Below are positions 1 through 8,806 of a stretch of 64,000 nt of DNA, in pieces. Position numbers and translations under genes: made by a program. The notes below the pieces were generated by a model. That model saw only the letters and a list, made by a program, of their open reading frames with translations, searched no databases and was not told the DNA's origin. How positions within the stretch are numbered: the stretch's first letter is position 1; every line of letters starts with the position of its first letter. Source of the stretch: an uncultured Schlesneria sp. (lineage in GTDB: Bacteria; Planctomycetota; Planctomycetia; Planctomycetales; Planctomycetaceae); assembly GCA_903899985.1 (NCBI GenBank), contig CAIULL010000106.1:1-64000 (forward strand), given 5' to 3'.

Positions 1-307
1 CTCCGATCCGTGGCCATCAGTGTTATCCGTGGTTGAAATCTTTGTGATTCGCACTCCGTGGAAACCTGCGCAACAATGGAACCATTTGCGCAATATTGTG
101 AAAAACAGGGCTTTTTCGACATTTCAGAGGTGTCAGGGGTTGCGCAACTCTGGATGCGCGACAATCGCCGACGTTGCGGAAAGAAAGATTTTTAACCACG
201 GATAACTCGGATGGGCACGGATCAAGGCAAAGATGCGAATACGCCCATCTCTTCTTGTCCGATCCGTGGCCATCAGTGTTATCCGTGGTTGAAATCTTTG
301 TGATTCG
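1..307. repeat. Dispersed 'ccacggata' repeat, three copies
   Basis: A ~50-bp unit containing gatccgtggccatcagtg occurs at 1-52 and again at about 258-307. A shorter inverted version (aaccacggataactcgg) lies at about 193-225. The second and third copies form an imperfect hairpin of roughly 30-bp arms around 193-290. Downstream of the direct copies the match continues (aaacctgcgcaac), so the duplicated unit is ~80 bp. Such palindromic units are common between planctomycete genes. No gene is convincing here. Confidence 0.7.
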
Positions 308-1250
308 AACTCTTTGAAAACCTGCGCAACGATGGGCCAACGAAATTGGACACTCAAAGGACCTCGTAAAAACAGAGTTTGCAAATTCAGGAACCAGGAA
401 AAATTCGCTGAAATTTTTCCCTTTGAAGTCTTATTTGTGACCTCGGCGTGTCGAAGCGAAAGTTCCTCGTCCCCGTCTGCTCCCCTGGATTCAAGCCGTC
501 ACGAAATTCGGTGTCACAGTTCGATCAAGTTCGATCGACTTCGACCATTCCTCGTAATTTATAGCGTTTTCAACGCATTTGTCCCGCTTTTCGCCGCGAT
601 CGAGTTCGACACGGTTCGACTCAGTTCGAATCGAATCATTCCTCCAAGGCAAGCTGAGGATCATAGTTATCAGGTTCTTCATAAATTGTCGACTAACCAC
701 TATCTCAAAACGACTTTCTCGCCGCTTTGTCGAGGTTCACATGCGCAAAATGGCCAACATCAAGGCGACTTTGGTTTCATGCAAGTCTCCCTCACGCATT
801 TCTTTCTCTCCGTCATGAGGCGACAAGAATAAGAGAAGTTTTAATGTGCATTGTAAACGGAAAAATAAAAAAGTGTTCTTAACGTTTGGAAGGTGCTCGT
901 GAAGTTGTCTGCGTTGATCCGGCTGGGGTCGGAGGCGGCGAAAACTGCTGATTTTCCGTATCGGCCAAGACGCGACTTCGAGTCGAAATCGAAATCTGCA
1001 CAAGATTGGCCGTTACACCGGCCGTAATGGATGGTGCGATCCGCGGAATTACCGAAGAACAAAGAGTTCGATTGCCGCGGCAGTCGAACATTATTGGTAG
1101 ATGGTCCGCGTTACGCGCCCGAACGGGTTCTGACGAGTCGACATGAAGCGATGGAGCAGGGCGGCGTTTTCGGGTCGTGGGACATGACCATTGCACCAAG
1201 GACGCATTCAAAGAGACTTTACCTTCGCAAGCACGAAAAGGATTTCTCTG
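308..1250. other. Intergenic stretch without a convincing gene
   Basis: No reading frame here has a convincing combination of start, ribosome binding site and protein-like composition; the longer frames overlap on both strands and look like chance. The part from about 515 to 645 is rich in the words ttcgat and ttcgac (for example agttcgatcaagttcgatc), giving a weak set of short direct and inverted repeats of unknown meaning. Confidence 0.5.
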
Positions 1251-1616
1251 ATGCCACGCAATCGTACCCCAATCGTCGCCGGCATTTTACTGGCGGCGAC
1301 GTTCATGATTGTCGGATTCAGCCGAGAAGTGGCGGCCGAAGAATATGTCTGGGCCAGGTTCTATGGGTCCAATCTGCCGACCGGTTATTCCACGGACGGT
1401 TTCGGCAGCTATTACGTCCCCAAAAGCATGGTCAACAACAAACGGCAAACCGATCCAATCAAGAAACCTGCCGAACCGAAACCGGCAGCGAAAAAAGCAG
1501 CGCAAACCCAATCCACCGAAATCCAATCCGCTGACCCCGATGATGACGCACAACCGCCAAAACGAGAAACGCAATCGAAAAAGCCTTTCTGGAAACGATT
1601 CACGTTTCGAAAATAG
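1251..1616 (+). CDS. Small secreted hypothetical protein (121 aa)
   Basis: Not recognised. The ATG at 1251 is preferred over an upstream in-frame TTG because the protein then begins with a clean signal peptide: a basic start (MPRNR), a hydrophobic core at about residues 7-22 and a likely cleavage site after VAA. The mature part has a short aromatic segment (residues ~28-55, rich in Tyr, Phe and Gly), then a Lys/Pro/Ala/Gln-rich low-complexity tail ending in a basic WKRFTFRK. The tail suggests an extracytoplasmic, possibly surface-attached protein. The gene stands alone, 278 bases before the sigma-factor gene; no function can be given. Confidence 0.6.
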   Translation: MPRNRTPIVAGILLAATFMIVGFSREVAAEEYVWARFYGSNLPTGYSTDGFGSYYVPKSMVNNKRQTDPIKKPAEPKPAAKKAAQTQSTEIQSADPDDDAQPPKRETQSKKPFWKRFTFRK

Positions 1617-1894
1617 AACGCTTTCCGTCGTTGAACGGAAACAAAATGACACGCTGTCAGTCATGTCCGACTTCGTTTTTTCTCGATTTCAACTCGGCCT
1701 CGACCATGCGGCCTGTAACCGGCGAACCGTAATCCGTCTCCGACGATACAAGCGATAGGCACCGAATCCCCGGATGTGGTTGATTCGTCAGGTCTTGGTT
1801 ATACTTCTCCGCGGAATTTCGCTTCCGTTACCGCATCGCCGTTCACCTGGTTGGCTGAAACTGTTGCCTTCCGAGAGTTCCCCAAGGCCCGTTC

Positions 1895-2509
1895 ATGGAT
1901 CTCAATTTCAACTTAACCACTGATCTCAGCCTGATCGGGCACGCGGCCGAGGGTGATCCCGCGTCCTGGGTGGTGTTTTTTAAGAAATACGGCAGTGTTC
2001 TGCGGGGGTGGTGTCTCAAATGGGGGGCCAGTCCGCAGGATGCCGATGATCTGGTTCAAGAAATCCTGATCCGCGTTTTTCAAAAGCTTGATCATTTCGA
2101 GCCAAAGGATGGTTCCCGTTTCCGTGGCTGGCTGAAGACGGTCGCCTATCATTGCTGGCTGAACATTCGCCAGAAGTTCCTGCGACAACACGAGCTGAAT
2201 GCGTTAGACAGCCTGCCGGAAAACTTGAAGACCAAACTCGCCTCGTCGCTGGCCTGTAACGATCTGATTTCCGTGTTTGAAAGTATGGCCGATCAGGAAA
2301 TTCTGAATCTGGCGATGTCACGAGTCAAAGAACGGGTGAACGAATCGTCGTGGAATTGTTTCGCATCCTTTTACCAGGACGATGAATCAGGTGCCGATAT
2401 CGCAGGGCGTCTTCAAATGGATTCTTCCGCCGTTTTCATGGCGGTTTCTCGCGTTCGAAAAATGATCCGCGAGGAAGTGGCTGTGATTGATTCGAATGAT
2501 CGTATTTGA
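1895..2509 (+). CDS. ECF-type RNA polymerase sigma factor (204 aa)
   Basis: A group-4 (extracytoplasmic function) sigma-70 factor that would redirect RNA polymerase to a specific promoter set. Region 2 spans about residues 22-95 and includes the core-binding helix DADDLVQEILIRVFQKL and an aromatic/basic promoter-melting part (FRGWLKTVAYHCW). Region 4 (about 150-196) has a helix-turn-helix with the pattern ADIAGRLQ ... AVFMAVSRVRKMI. There is no region 1 or 3, as expected for ECF. The gene ends 15 bases before a Ser/Thr kinase gene on the same strand, so the two are probably co-transcribed. Planctomycete ECF factors are known to be paired with such kinases. The regulon cannot be read from the sequence. 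Confidence 0.9.
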   Translation: MDLNFNLTTDLSLIGHAAEGDPASWVVFFKKYGSVLRGWCLKWGASPQDADDLVQEILIRVFQKLDHFEPKDGSRFRGWLKTVAYHCWLNIRQKFLRQHELNALDSLPENLKTKLASSLACNDLISVFESMADQEILNLAMSRVKERVNESSWNCFASFYQDDESGADIAGRLQMDSSAVFMAVSRVRKMIREEVAVIDSNDRI

Positions 2510-2524
2510 AGCGAGACACGTCCG

Positions 2525-4564
2525 ATGAGCGTCGAATCGTCGTACAGCGACCAGACGACCGTTTTCTGTCCGAATCCTGATATTCTGCGTCGAGCAGCGT
2601 TGGGTGAGATTGATCCGGGCGAAATGGAGTCGATTGCAGAACATCTTTCCATTTGCCAGGGGTGCTGGCAGGTCATCGAGAATTATGTTCGGCATGGACA
2701 GCAAATTGTTACCCTTTTCGATGGCCTCGAAAGCAAGTTCCAAAAACCGGGCCGATCCGACACTCATCCTGTGCCGCTGGGGATTCCCGCCGCAGACGCG
2801 ACAGCTCTCCGAGAGGAATTTCAGGTCATCCGAAAGTTAGGGCGCGGCGGGTCAGGGGACGTGTTTGAATGTTTTGACAAACGTTTGAACCGTGCCGTGG
2901 CGGTCAAGGTGTTGCGGGCTGATCGCTTTACGCCTCAGCAGGTTCGGCGGATCCAGCACGAAGCCCGCCTGCAGGCGAAAATCAATCACCCCAATTTCGT
3001 GCAGATCTTTGAAGTGGGTGATTCGGTCGGCGTACCGTACATCACCATGGAACTTGTCGATGGTGGTTCAATCCGCGATCAGATCGCCGAACATCCTCTT
3101 TCCCCTCGCGTCGCGGCCCGGTTGCTCGCAGACATCGCGCAGGCTATCGACTTCGCTCATCAGCAGAACCTGATCCACCGCGACTTGAAGCCGTCGAACA
3201 TTCTGCTCACACGCGGGATCCTGGCTGATCCTCCTGCTGGAAGTGCGGTCGCTATCTCGACACCTGTCCCTGTCGCAATCCCAAAAATCGCCGATTTCGG
3301 GCTGGCAAAGGTCATCGGCGAAACCAGTGAGTTCAGCCAGCCGGATGTCGTGGTCGGAACACCGGCGTATATCGCGCCGGAACAAGTCAGCGGGAAGCAA
3401 TCCGCACAAAGCCCGTCGTCCGATATCTACAGTCTGGGCGTCATCCTCTACGAATGCCTGACGGGGACTCGACCGTTTCAAGCCGATACGATCGCGCAAA
3501 CACTGGCGATGATCGAGACCGCCACGCCCGTTTCTCCACGGCTGTTGCAGCCGGGTGTCAATCGGGATCTGGAAACAATCTGCCTGAAATGCCTCAGCAA
3601 GGATCCGGGACATCGGTATCCGACCGCCCTGGCGATGGCGGAAGATCTACGGCGATTCCTGGAAGGGAGGTCGATTACGGCGCGGCCGACACCCGTAATC
3701 ACTCGGCTGCTTCGGTGGAGTCGTCGAAACCGGGCACTGGCAACCGCCATCGTCGCCTCGATGGCTCTATCCGCATTGCTGGTCGTCGGCAGCCTGATCT
3801 TCGCCTGGGAGCAACAGCGACTGAAACAGATCGCTGACGACAAAACGATCAAGGCAAAGGTGGAGGAACAACGCGCTCTGGAATCAGAGCAACGAGCGTT
3901 GGAATCCGAAAAGCGCGCGCTGGACTCGGAAGCCAAAGCCATTTCGCTGCGGAACAAAATGATCCCGATACTGAATAAGAACATCGAGGCGACGTTTCGC
4001 TTGGCGCTATCGGTCCTCATCCTCGAAAACAAAGATATGGTGCCAGAAAAATTACAACCTCTGAAGGACCTGGCCATCGGAGCTGCGGATGTCTTTGACG
4101 AACTTTTCTTCACCGATCAAGAAGTGGTTGAAGCCGCTCCCATGTCGACCATGGAAACTCTCTATTCAATGTCCATGTGTGATATTGCGACTGGCCGAAA
4201 GGAATCCTTCTACAAACGCGGAATCCGGTTGATGGAATTTTCCAGGCAGCATCCCTCAGATAATCCGCGTCAGTTAATTGTGTCACTCGATATCCGTAAC
4301 CACCTGGATTGGCACTATTCCCGGATTGGTAAGAGACATGAGAGCGTGGTGTGGTTAAAAGAAGGCTGGGACGTCTGCCTTGATGTCCCGCCGGAGACTT
4401 TTGCCAAAAGCACGCAGATTAATAACATCATGCTTTGGCTCGCTGACAATTACATCTCTGCACTCAAGGAGTTGGGGCCAGAAGCGGAGGCGGAGAAAGT
4501 CTCGGCGGAATTCGACCAGCTTAAGCAACGAATCGCACAAGCAAATGCCGAGAAAAAAGAATGA
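2525..4564 (+). CDS. Membrane Ser/Thr protein kinase with N-terminal HC2-like motif (679 aa)
   Basis: A Hanks-type protein kinase. An N-terminal segment (about 17-60) has a cysteine/histidine pattern, CPN...HLSICQGC, resembling the zinc-finger motif of anti-sigma factors. The kinase domain covers about residues 97-375: glycine loop LGRGGSGDV, lysine in VAVKVL, catalytic loop HRDLKPSN (~218), DFG in KIADFGLA, and APE in YIAPEQ. One transmembrane helix follows at about 404-428, then a coiled coil of repeated RALES/RALDS units (~435-475) and a ~200-residue C-terminal part I do not recognise, presumably outside the cytoplasm. It follows the ECF sigma gene by 15 bases, suggesting that the kinase senses a signal and controls the sigma factor by phosphorylation or binding. 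That link is inference. Confidence 0.92.
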   Translation: MSVESSYSDQTTVFCPNPDILRRAALGEIDPGEMESIAEHLSICQGCWQVIENYVRHGQQIVTLFDGLESKFQKPGRSDTHPVPLGIPAADATALREEFQVIRKLGRGGSGDVFECFDKRLNRAVAVKVLRADRFTPQQVRRIQHEARLQAKINHPNFVQIFEVGDSVGVPYITMELVDGGSIRDQIAEHPLSPRVAARLLADIAQAIDFAHQQNLIHRDLKPSNILLTRGILADPPAGSAVAISTPVPVAIPKIADFGLAKVIGETSEFSQPDVVVGTPAYIAPEQVSGKQSAQSPSSDIYSLGVILYECLTGTRPFQADTIAQTLAMIETATPVSPRLLQPGVNRDLETICLKCLSKDPGHRYPTALAMAEDLRRFLEGRSITARPTPVITRLLRWSRRNRALATAIVASMALSALLVVGSLIFAWEQQRLKQIADDKTIKAKVEEQRALESEQRALESEKRALDSEAKAISLRNKMIPILNKNIEATFRLALSVLILENKDMVPEKLQPLKDLAIGAADVFDELFFTDQEVVEAAPMSTMETLYSMSMCDIATGRKESFYKRGIRLMEFSRQHPSDNPRQLIVSLDIRNHLDWHYSRIGKRHESVVWLKEGWDVCLDVPPETFAKSTQINNIMLWLADNYISALKELGPEAEAEKVSAEFDQLKQRIAQANAEKKE

Positions 4565-4680
4565 CCGGCACAGCCGGTTCGTGCGCGTCGCAGGATGGGT
4601 TGAGAATAGGTCGATCGTTCGCGCGTTGAATGAGCCGGCAGAGCCGGTTTGTGCGCGTCGACCAATGGGTTGATAACAGG
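4562..4680. repeat. Tandem duplication, ~68-bp period
   Basis: Two adjacent copies of an element beginning tgaccggcacagccggttcg (4562) and tgagccggcagagccggttt (4630) share ccggttNgtgcgcgtcg and a later atgggttga. Each copy holds a small palindrome (ccggc..agccgg). It starts inside the stop codon of the kinase gene, so it could act as an RNA hairpin or loose terminator. The rest of the gap to 5551 holds the inverted-repeat island and no gene. Confidence 0.6.
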
Positions 4681-4760
4681 GAAATCTTCTCACGTTGCCT
4701 GAGGCGAGCCGGGGTGCGTCAGCCCGGACTATTTTTACAACAGTTCTCAGCGGCCAAATT

Positions 4761-5158
4761 GAAACGAAACCCCACCGCCCCTGCGGCGGTGGTTAACGGG
4801 CCTTTGCACCAGCACGCGCGATCATTCACCGACAGGCAATCTCTTCAAATACCGGAGAATCACCACGAAGGACACGAAGATCACGAAGATGAAATTCGGC
4901 GATTTTTCCACATCGAGTGAATGCCCAGGCCAGAGAGATTCACCGATTTCATAAAACCAGGCCTGAACGATGGCTTCACGTTTTTCGTTCTCTAATTCCT
5001 TCTTCCTTCGCGCTCTTCGGGTCCTTCGTGGTGATGTGATCGTTCACCGCCAGGAAGCATGAGCGATCCTTCACCGACGCACAGCTGATGGCAAATTCCT
5101 AGGGCAAAGGCCCGTTAACCACTGCCGCAGGGGCAGTGGGGTGGGGTTTTCGTGAAAT
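4761..5158. repeat. ~400-bp intergenic island bounded by nested inverted repeats
   Basis: The outer arms, 4761-~4808 and ~5101-5158, are near-perfect reverse complements: cctgcggcggtggttaacgg on the left and ccgttaaccactgccgcagg on the right. Inside, a second pair is also inverted: caccacgaaggacacgaaga (4861) against cttcg...gtccttcgtggtg (~5016-5033), together with gatcattcaccg (4820) against gatcgttcaccg (5039). The whole block could fold into one long cruciform or hairpin. It contains no plausible gene and no transposase. The caccacgaaggacacgaag core resembles a repeat that recurs in part at 6341-6367. Confidence 0.7.
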
Positions 5159-5551
5159 CACGTCGTTGTCCATCAGATGCGTTTCGTTTCCAAAAACTCA
5201 TGCCACGACGCTGAAAACTGCGCCGTAATGGCCAGCCGTGTTGTGTGTGGCCATTTGTGCAATTCGCGTGTATCTAAATGCCTCATCAGCTTTTTTTGAA
5301 AATTTTTCAAAATCCGCGTTAGGTCGGGATGTCTGCGCCTGTTTCATTCGTGCAGCGATCGTCCGTTGAGGCTGATGGCAGTTATTGCCCGCAGCTCAAT
5401 GGGGATTTTTCGCACTGACGTGAAACATCTTCGCGCCGTGCGAAGAAGAGCGAAATGCCGATCGCGACCTGACTGCCAGTGTTGCTCGAATCTGTGTTCG
5501 AGACTTCCGGCGCTGGCATTTGATTGACGCTCGAAATGAGGAAGTTTGACT

Positions 5552-6238
5552 ATGAAACGATTGATGTTTGTTTTGTCTTTGATGGCGATCGCCAATTTTG
5601 CTGCTGAAACTGCTTCAGCCGGGCCAATCATTGACACCCCCACCGGACTTGTCGCCGGGGATCATTTCCGACTCGCGTTTGTCACGACCGGCACGACAAA
5701 GGCGACCTCATCCGACGTAGCGACGTACGACACTTTTGTGACCAATCAAGCACTCGGAGCGACTTATAACGGTAACACCATCACTTGGCAGGCACTTGTT
5801 TCGTCATCGACCGTTAACGTCAGAACGCATGTCGGTGAAACGGGCGCCGCTGTTTATCTGGTCGACGGCACTAAGGTTGCAGGTACTGATTCCATCCCCG
5901 GCCTCTGGAGCGGCGCCTTTCTTCATGCGATCGACGAAGACATAAACCAGGTTACCAAAACTGGGTATGTCTGGACGGGTACGAATTACGACGGGAAAAC
6001 CGGGTCCAATCCCGTCGGACAAAGTTCAGTCAACTATGGAAACCTAGCCTCTTCCGACGTTTGGCTTGATTTCGGACAGTATCTCAATTCGGCCTCATAT
6101 CATGTTTACGGGATCAGCGAAGAATTGACCGTCCCGTCAGCAGCGCCCGTTCCCGAACCTTCCACCTTCGCGCTGTTGGGTCTGGGTGGAATCGGTTTGG
6201 TCGTTCGGACACTTCGCCGCCGCCGAGTCACTGTCTGA
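5552..6238 (+). CDS. PEP-CTERM sorting-domain protein (228 aa)
   Basis: A secreted protein with an N-terminal signal peptide (MKRLMFVLSLMAIANFAA, cleavage near TASA-G) and a C-terminal PEP-CTERM signal: VPEPSTFALLGLGGIGLV followed by a basic tail RTLRRRR. In Gram-negative bacteria this tripartite tail is recognised by an exosortase and linked to surface or extracellular-matrix display. The middle part is Thr/Ser/Asn-rich with no domain I can name. The ATG at 5552 was chosen over a TTG six bases upstream because the Shine-Dalgarno-like gagga is well spaced from it. No exosortase gene is in the window. Confidence 0.85.
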   Translation: MKRLMFVLSLMAIANFAAETASAGPIIDTPTGLVAGDHFRLAFVTTGTTKATSSDVATYDTFVTNQALGATYNGNTITWQALVSSSTVNVRTHVGETGAAVYLVDGTKVAGTDSIPGLWSGAFLHAIDEDINQVTKTGYVWTGTNYDGKTGSNPVGQSSVNYGNLASSDVWLDFGQYLNSASYHVYGISEELTVPSAAPVPEPSTFALLGLGGIGLVVRTLRRRRVTV

Positions 6239-6264
6239 TAAACGGCTTTGACAATTCACCAAGT

Positions 6265-6306
6265 GCCACGGACTTTTCGAAGACTCCGAAACCGTGGCGC
6301 TTCCTT
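6265..6306 (+). terminator. Possible terminator hairpin after the PEP-CTERM gene
   Basis: An inverted repeat gccacgg (6265-6271) / ccgtggc (6292-6298) encloses a smaller ttcg..cgaa pair and is followed by the T-rich cttcctttc. The position, 27 bases after a stop codon, fits a terminator, but the T-tract is interrupted. Confidence 0.4.
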
Positions 6307-6340
6307 TCGCGGTTGTTCGATCAGAAGAGCAAGATGGTCT

Positions 6341-6367
6341 CACACGAACGCACGAAGCCACGAAGGG
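6341..6367. repeat. Short cacgaag-type tandem repeat
   Basis: The stretch cacacgaacgcacgaagcca followed by cgaaggg is an 8-9-bp periodic variant of the cacgaaggacacgaag sequence seen at 4861-4890 and, inverted, at about 5005-5033. It probably belongs to one dispersed intergenic repeat family. Confidence 0.5.
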
Positions 6368-6443
6368 TAGAATTTTCTTTTTTTCTTCTTCGCGACTCGG
6401 CGTGAAACCTCTGCCTCTGCGATTTCAATCGGCTGGCTTCATA

Positions 6444-6608
6444 TCGTTTAACCGCGCCTCGCAGAGAAGCGGGAACAGAGCGGCAGTATTGCGGTCAGCC
6501 GAGGGGTCATTTCTCGTTTGGCGATTGCGAAAAGTCAGGGCTGAGGCAACGCCTGAAGAGATCGGCTGAACGCCGATCCCCCTGCGCCGTTGGCTGCGGG
6601 TTAAACGA
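6444..6608. repeat. ~165-bp repeat with inverted ends, copy 1
   Basis: The element starts tcgtttaaccgcgcctcg and ends gctgcgggttaaacga, so its ends are inverted (tcgtttaacc...ggttaaacga). Inside it has a perfect hairpin, gatcggc-tgaac-gccgatc. Copies 2 (6622-6785) and 4 (12557-12720) have the same ends and length, and copy 3 (6799) is truncated. It holds no open frame of note. It may be a miniature inverted-repeat element or a structured-RNA/REP-like repeat. Confidence 0.85.
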
Positions 6609-6621
6609 AGAAATAGTTTTA

Positions 6622-6785
6622 TCGTTTAACCGCGCCTCGCAGAGAAGCGGGAACAGAGCGGCAGTATTGCGGTCAGCCGAGGCGTCATTTCTCGTGAGGC
6701 GATTGCGAAAATTGGGGCTGAGGCAACGCCTGAAGAGATCGGCTGAACGCCGATCCCCCTGCGCCGTTGGCTGCGGGTTAAACGA
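6622..6785. repeat. ~165-bp repeat with inverted ends, copy 2
   Basis: Nearly identical to copy 1, which lies 14 bases upstream in direct orientation. The linker aagaaatagtttta separates copies 1 and 2, and a near-identical linker (aagaaacagtttta) separates copies 2 and 3, so the repeat unit including linker is ~178 bp. This looks like local tandem amplification. Confidence 0.85.
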
Positions 6786-6798
6786 AGAAACAGTTTTA

Positions 6799-6865
6799 TC
6801 GATTAACCGCGCCTCGCAGAGAAGCGAGTCAACCGGCGGCGATGCAAAGCCCGAGGCGTTATCCC
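6799..6865. repeat. ~165-bp repeat, copy 3 (truncated)
   Basis: It begins tcgattaaccgcgcctcgca like the full copies and keeps gagaagcg and a degenerate cccgaggcgtt, but it runs into the 3' end of the DUF4058 gene and lacks the right half, including the terminal inverted end. Confidence 0.7.
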
Positions 6866-7663
6866 CTATCTTCGCTGAGCTTCGTGCAACAGCTTTGCCG
6901 CCCATTCCGCATCCTCGGGCAGAAACGGCGGCTCAGGTTCGAGGCGATAATCAGTATCCTCGTAACCACCGTTTTCGTAGGCGGCCTCGATCAGCGATTG
7001 CAGATCAAGTTTTGCGTCGGGGTCACCAGGTCGCAAGGGGATGCGGATCGTCGGCAGCCGCTCGCGTAAGGGGACGCGATACATTTCCACGTTTTCCGGG
7101 TCAGTCGCGCGACTGACGGAAACACGATAGGTGCCGAGGCATGATCGGGGGACGACTTCGAGTGGGGCGATCAAAACAGATCCACCTTCTCGCAGCAGAT
7201 CGATTTCCACCAGATTCACTCCGGCTTCTTCAAGCTGCTTTTGCTTCTTCCGGTCGGCCGTCCTCCCTTTGAGATCATTTTTGTTGGCAGGGCTGAGGAT
7301 CTCGATCGTTGTCACAATCCGATTTCCCGATCGAGAATCAATAATCTGCAGCGTACGTTCCGTCTGCGGCTCGGCCATGCGAGGGACCAGGATTGGTTCT
7401 GCAACCGCGAGGGAAGACGATTCAGCCGAAATCGATAACGTGGGTGAAGGCCGCTCAATAATCCGCAAGTCGGGGAAATACCCGACAGGCCGATCTTCCT
7501 CTTCGTCGGGGTCAAGTACAGAGATCTTTTCTTCCACTCGAACCTTCAGATCCGTTGGTAATTGCCGCCGAAGTTGATCACCGGAGTAAACGATCAAACG
7601 CGTATGCACGTCTCCCCAGTGGGCTTCAAGGTAGGGGTCCATGCCGGGAAAAGGACTTTTCAA
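6866..7663 (-). CDS. DUF4058 family protein (265 aa)
   Basis: The protein opens with the family hallmark KSPFPGMDPYLEAHWGDVH and continues with the usual core, including IIDSRSGNRIVTTIEILSPANK (about residues 108-129), a segment of the kind seen in nuclease-fold proteins, and a C-terminal R.PLRPGDPDAKLDLQ part. DUF4058 proteins occur in cyanobacteria and planctomycetes, often in several copies. Their function is unknown. The start is TTG at 7663, with gagg about 8 bases upstream (in tgaggtgccccc). The gene ends inside a truncated copy of the ~165-bp repeat. Confidence 0.85.
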   Translation of the reverse strand: MKSPFPGMDPYLEAHWGDVHTRLIVYSGDQLRRQLPTDLKVRVEEKISVLDPDEEEDRPVGYFPDLRIIERPSPTLSISAESSSLAVAEPILVPRMAEPQTERTLQIIDSRSGNRIVTTIEILSPANKNDLKGRTADRKKQKQLEEAGVNLVEIDLLREGGSVLIAPLEVVPRSCLGTYRVSVSRATDPENVEMYRVPLRERLPTIRIPLRPGDPDAKLDLQSLIEAAYENGGYEDTDYRLEPEPPFLPEDAEWAAKLLHEAQRR

Positions 7664-7810
7664 GGGGGCACCTCAGTTCCATTTCGACCGATTGCGAAAT
7701 TCCGACATCTGAAAGATTCTACGGAGAGCAATCACAACGGTCGAGACTGTCAGCAAACGAAGGGGCCTGTGTTTCCCAAGTCGAAGGCGCAACTGAGTTG
7801 CTGCTTGCCG

Positions 7811-8806
7811 CTACCACGCGTCCGTCACATTTTCGATTGTCGGGCTGAGTGATCTGAGCGTGCCGTTTCTGGTTGAGATGGCCATGAAGACGTTAAGATC
7901 AATCTTTTTGGAGACCGTGCGCGTCGAGCCATCGGCGAGTGCGAAATTGGAGACCTCTCCATGTCCACTTCCAAAGCTCAGAAATTGGAACGGGATATTC
8001 CATTCAAAGGGAGGCGCCTGATAAACGTAGGCGCGCCAGTAGGCATCCCAGACATCCGGGTGTTCGGGGTCCTTCCATACTCGGACGCAGCAACTGTAGC
8101 CATCGTGCCAGAAGCCATAGAGCGATTCGCCGATCATAATCGTATTCGAGAGTCCGTCGGACACGTCCTGTGTTTTCACGGCGCTGTTCGGGTAAAGCAT
8201 TCCATTGGGAATTTTGGGTGCATTGGGGGGGCCGCTTCCGTTGGCGTCGTAGGCCCCCATGGCCCCGCGATACGTCGAGATTCCGCGATTTAATGTGGCG
8301 GATGATGTCACGCTGGGGCAGACATAGCTCGGGATATTTGTGAACGTGTAATCAGTGTTCTGAATTTTTCGAATGTCCTCGGTTGGTCCCTCTTTTCTTT
8401 CGTGAAATTTGATCAGGATTGTCCCCTGATCCATTTGCGGGAGGATTAACGCTTGCCAGCTCCAGTCATTGGTAAATTGCCACTGGTGAAGCGTTTGTGT
8501 GATCGTGCGAACACCATTTTTCATGGTGTAAAGCTCAACGGGCGTGATGACTGTCAAAGGGTTTCCCGTGTGTATTTGCGAAACGACCATTCCTGAGGGA
8601 AATGATCGAAAGGCCGATTCGTAATTGTGCAGGGCTGTGGAGATCTGCTTGAGATTGTTGATGCACTGCGACCGCCTGGCGGCCTCGCGGGCCATCTGGA
8701 CCGCAGGGAGCAACAAAGCCGCGAGCATCGCGATGATGGCGATGACGACAAGGAGTTCAATCAGGGTAAATCCGGTCCGGTTCAGTGAATTACGCTTTCT
8801 CACCAT
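7811..8806 (-). CDS. DUF1559 prepilin-like secreted protein (331 aa)
   Basis: A type II secretion pseudopilin-like protein of the planctomycete DUF1559 family. The N-terminus has the prepilin cleavage and methylation motif [18 protein letters not shown] (about residues 12-29), followed by the conserved [17 protein letters not shown]. The C-terminal H-X9-DG motif is present ([12 protein letters not shown]). These genes are expanded into dozens of copies in planctomycetes and are thought to be surface or pilus-related; the individual role is unknown. The ATG at 8806 was chosen because it has a Shine-Dalgarno sequence (gagagg) 7-9 bases upstream. A longer in-frame start at 9010 would bury the prepilin leader deep in the protein. 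Confidence 0.92.
   Translation of the reverse strand: MVRKRNSLNRTGFTLIELLVVIAIIAMLAALLLPAVQMAREAARRSQCINNLKQISTALHNYESAFRSFPSGMVVSQIHTGNPLTVITPVELYTMKNGVRTITQTLHQWQFTNDWSWQALILPQMDQGTILIKFHERKEGPTEDIRKIQNTDYTFTNIPSYVCPSVTSSATLNRGISTYRGAMGAYDANGSGPPNAPKIPNGMLYPNSAVKTQDVSDGLSNTIMIGESLYGFWHDGYSCCVRVWKDPEHPDVWDAYWRAYVYQAPPFEWNIPFQFLSFGSGHGEVSNFALADGSTRTVSKKIDLNVFMAISTRNGTLRSLSPTIENVTDAW

Noticed and set aside
500-650. tRNA-like gttcgaatc segments
   Set aside because: The words are part of a ttcga-rich repeat; no acceptor stem, anticodon arm or CCA context can be folded.
314-832. 172-codon open frame on the plus strand
   Set aside because: No ribosome site, no protein-like composition, overlaps repeats and other frames on both strands; treated as chance.
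4761-5158. Insertion sequence or CRISPR array
   Set aside because: No transposase frame, no target duplication and no regular repeat-spacer spacing; it is a nested inverted repeat only.
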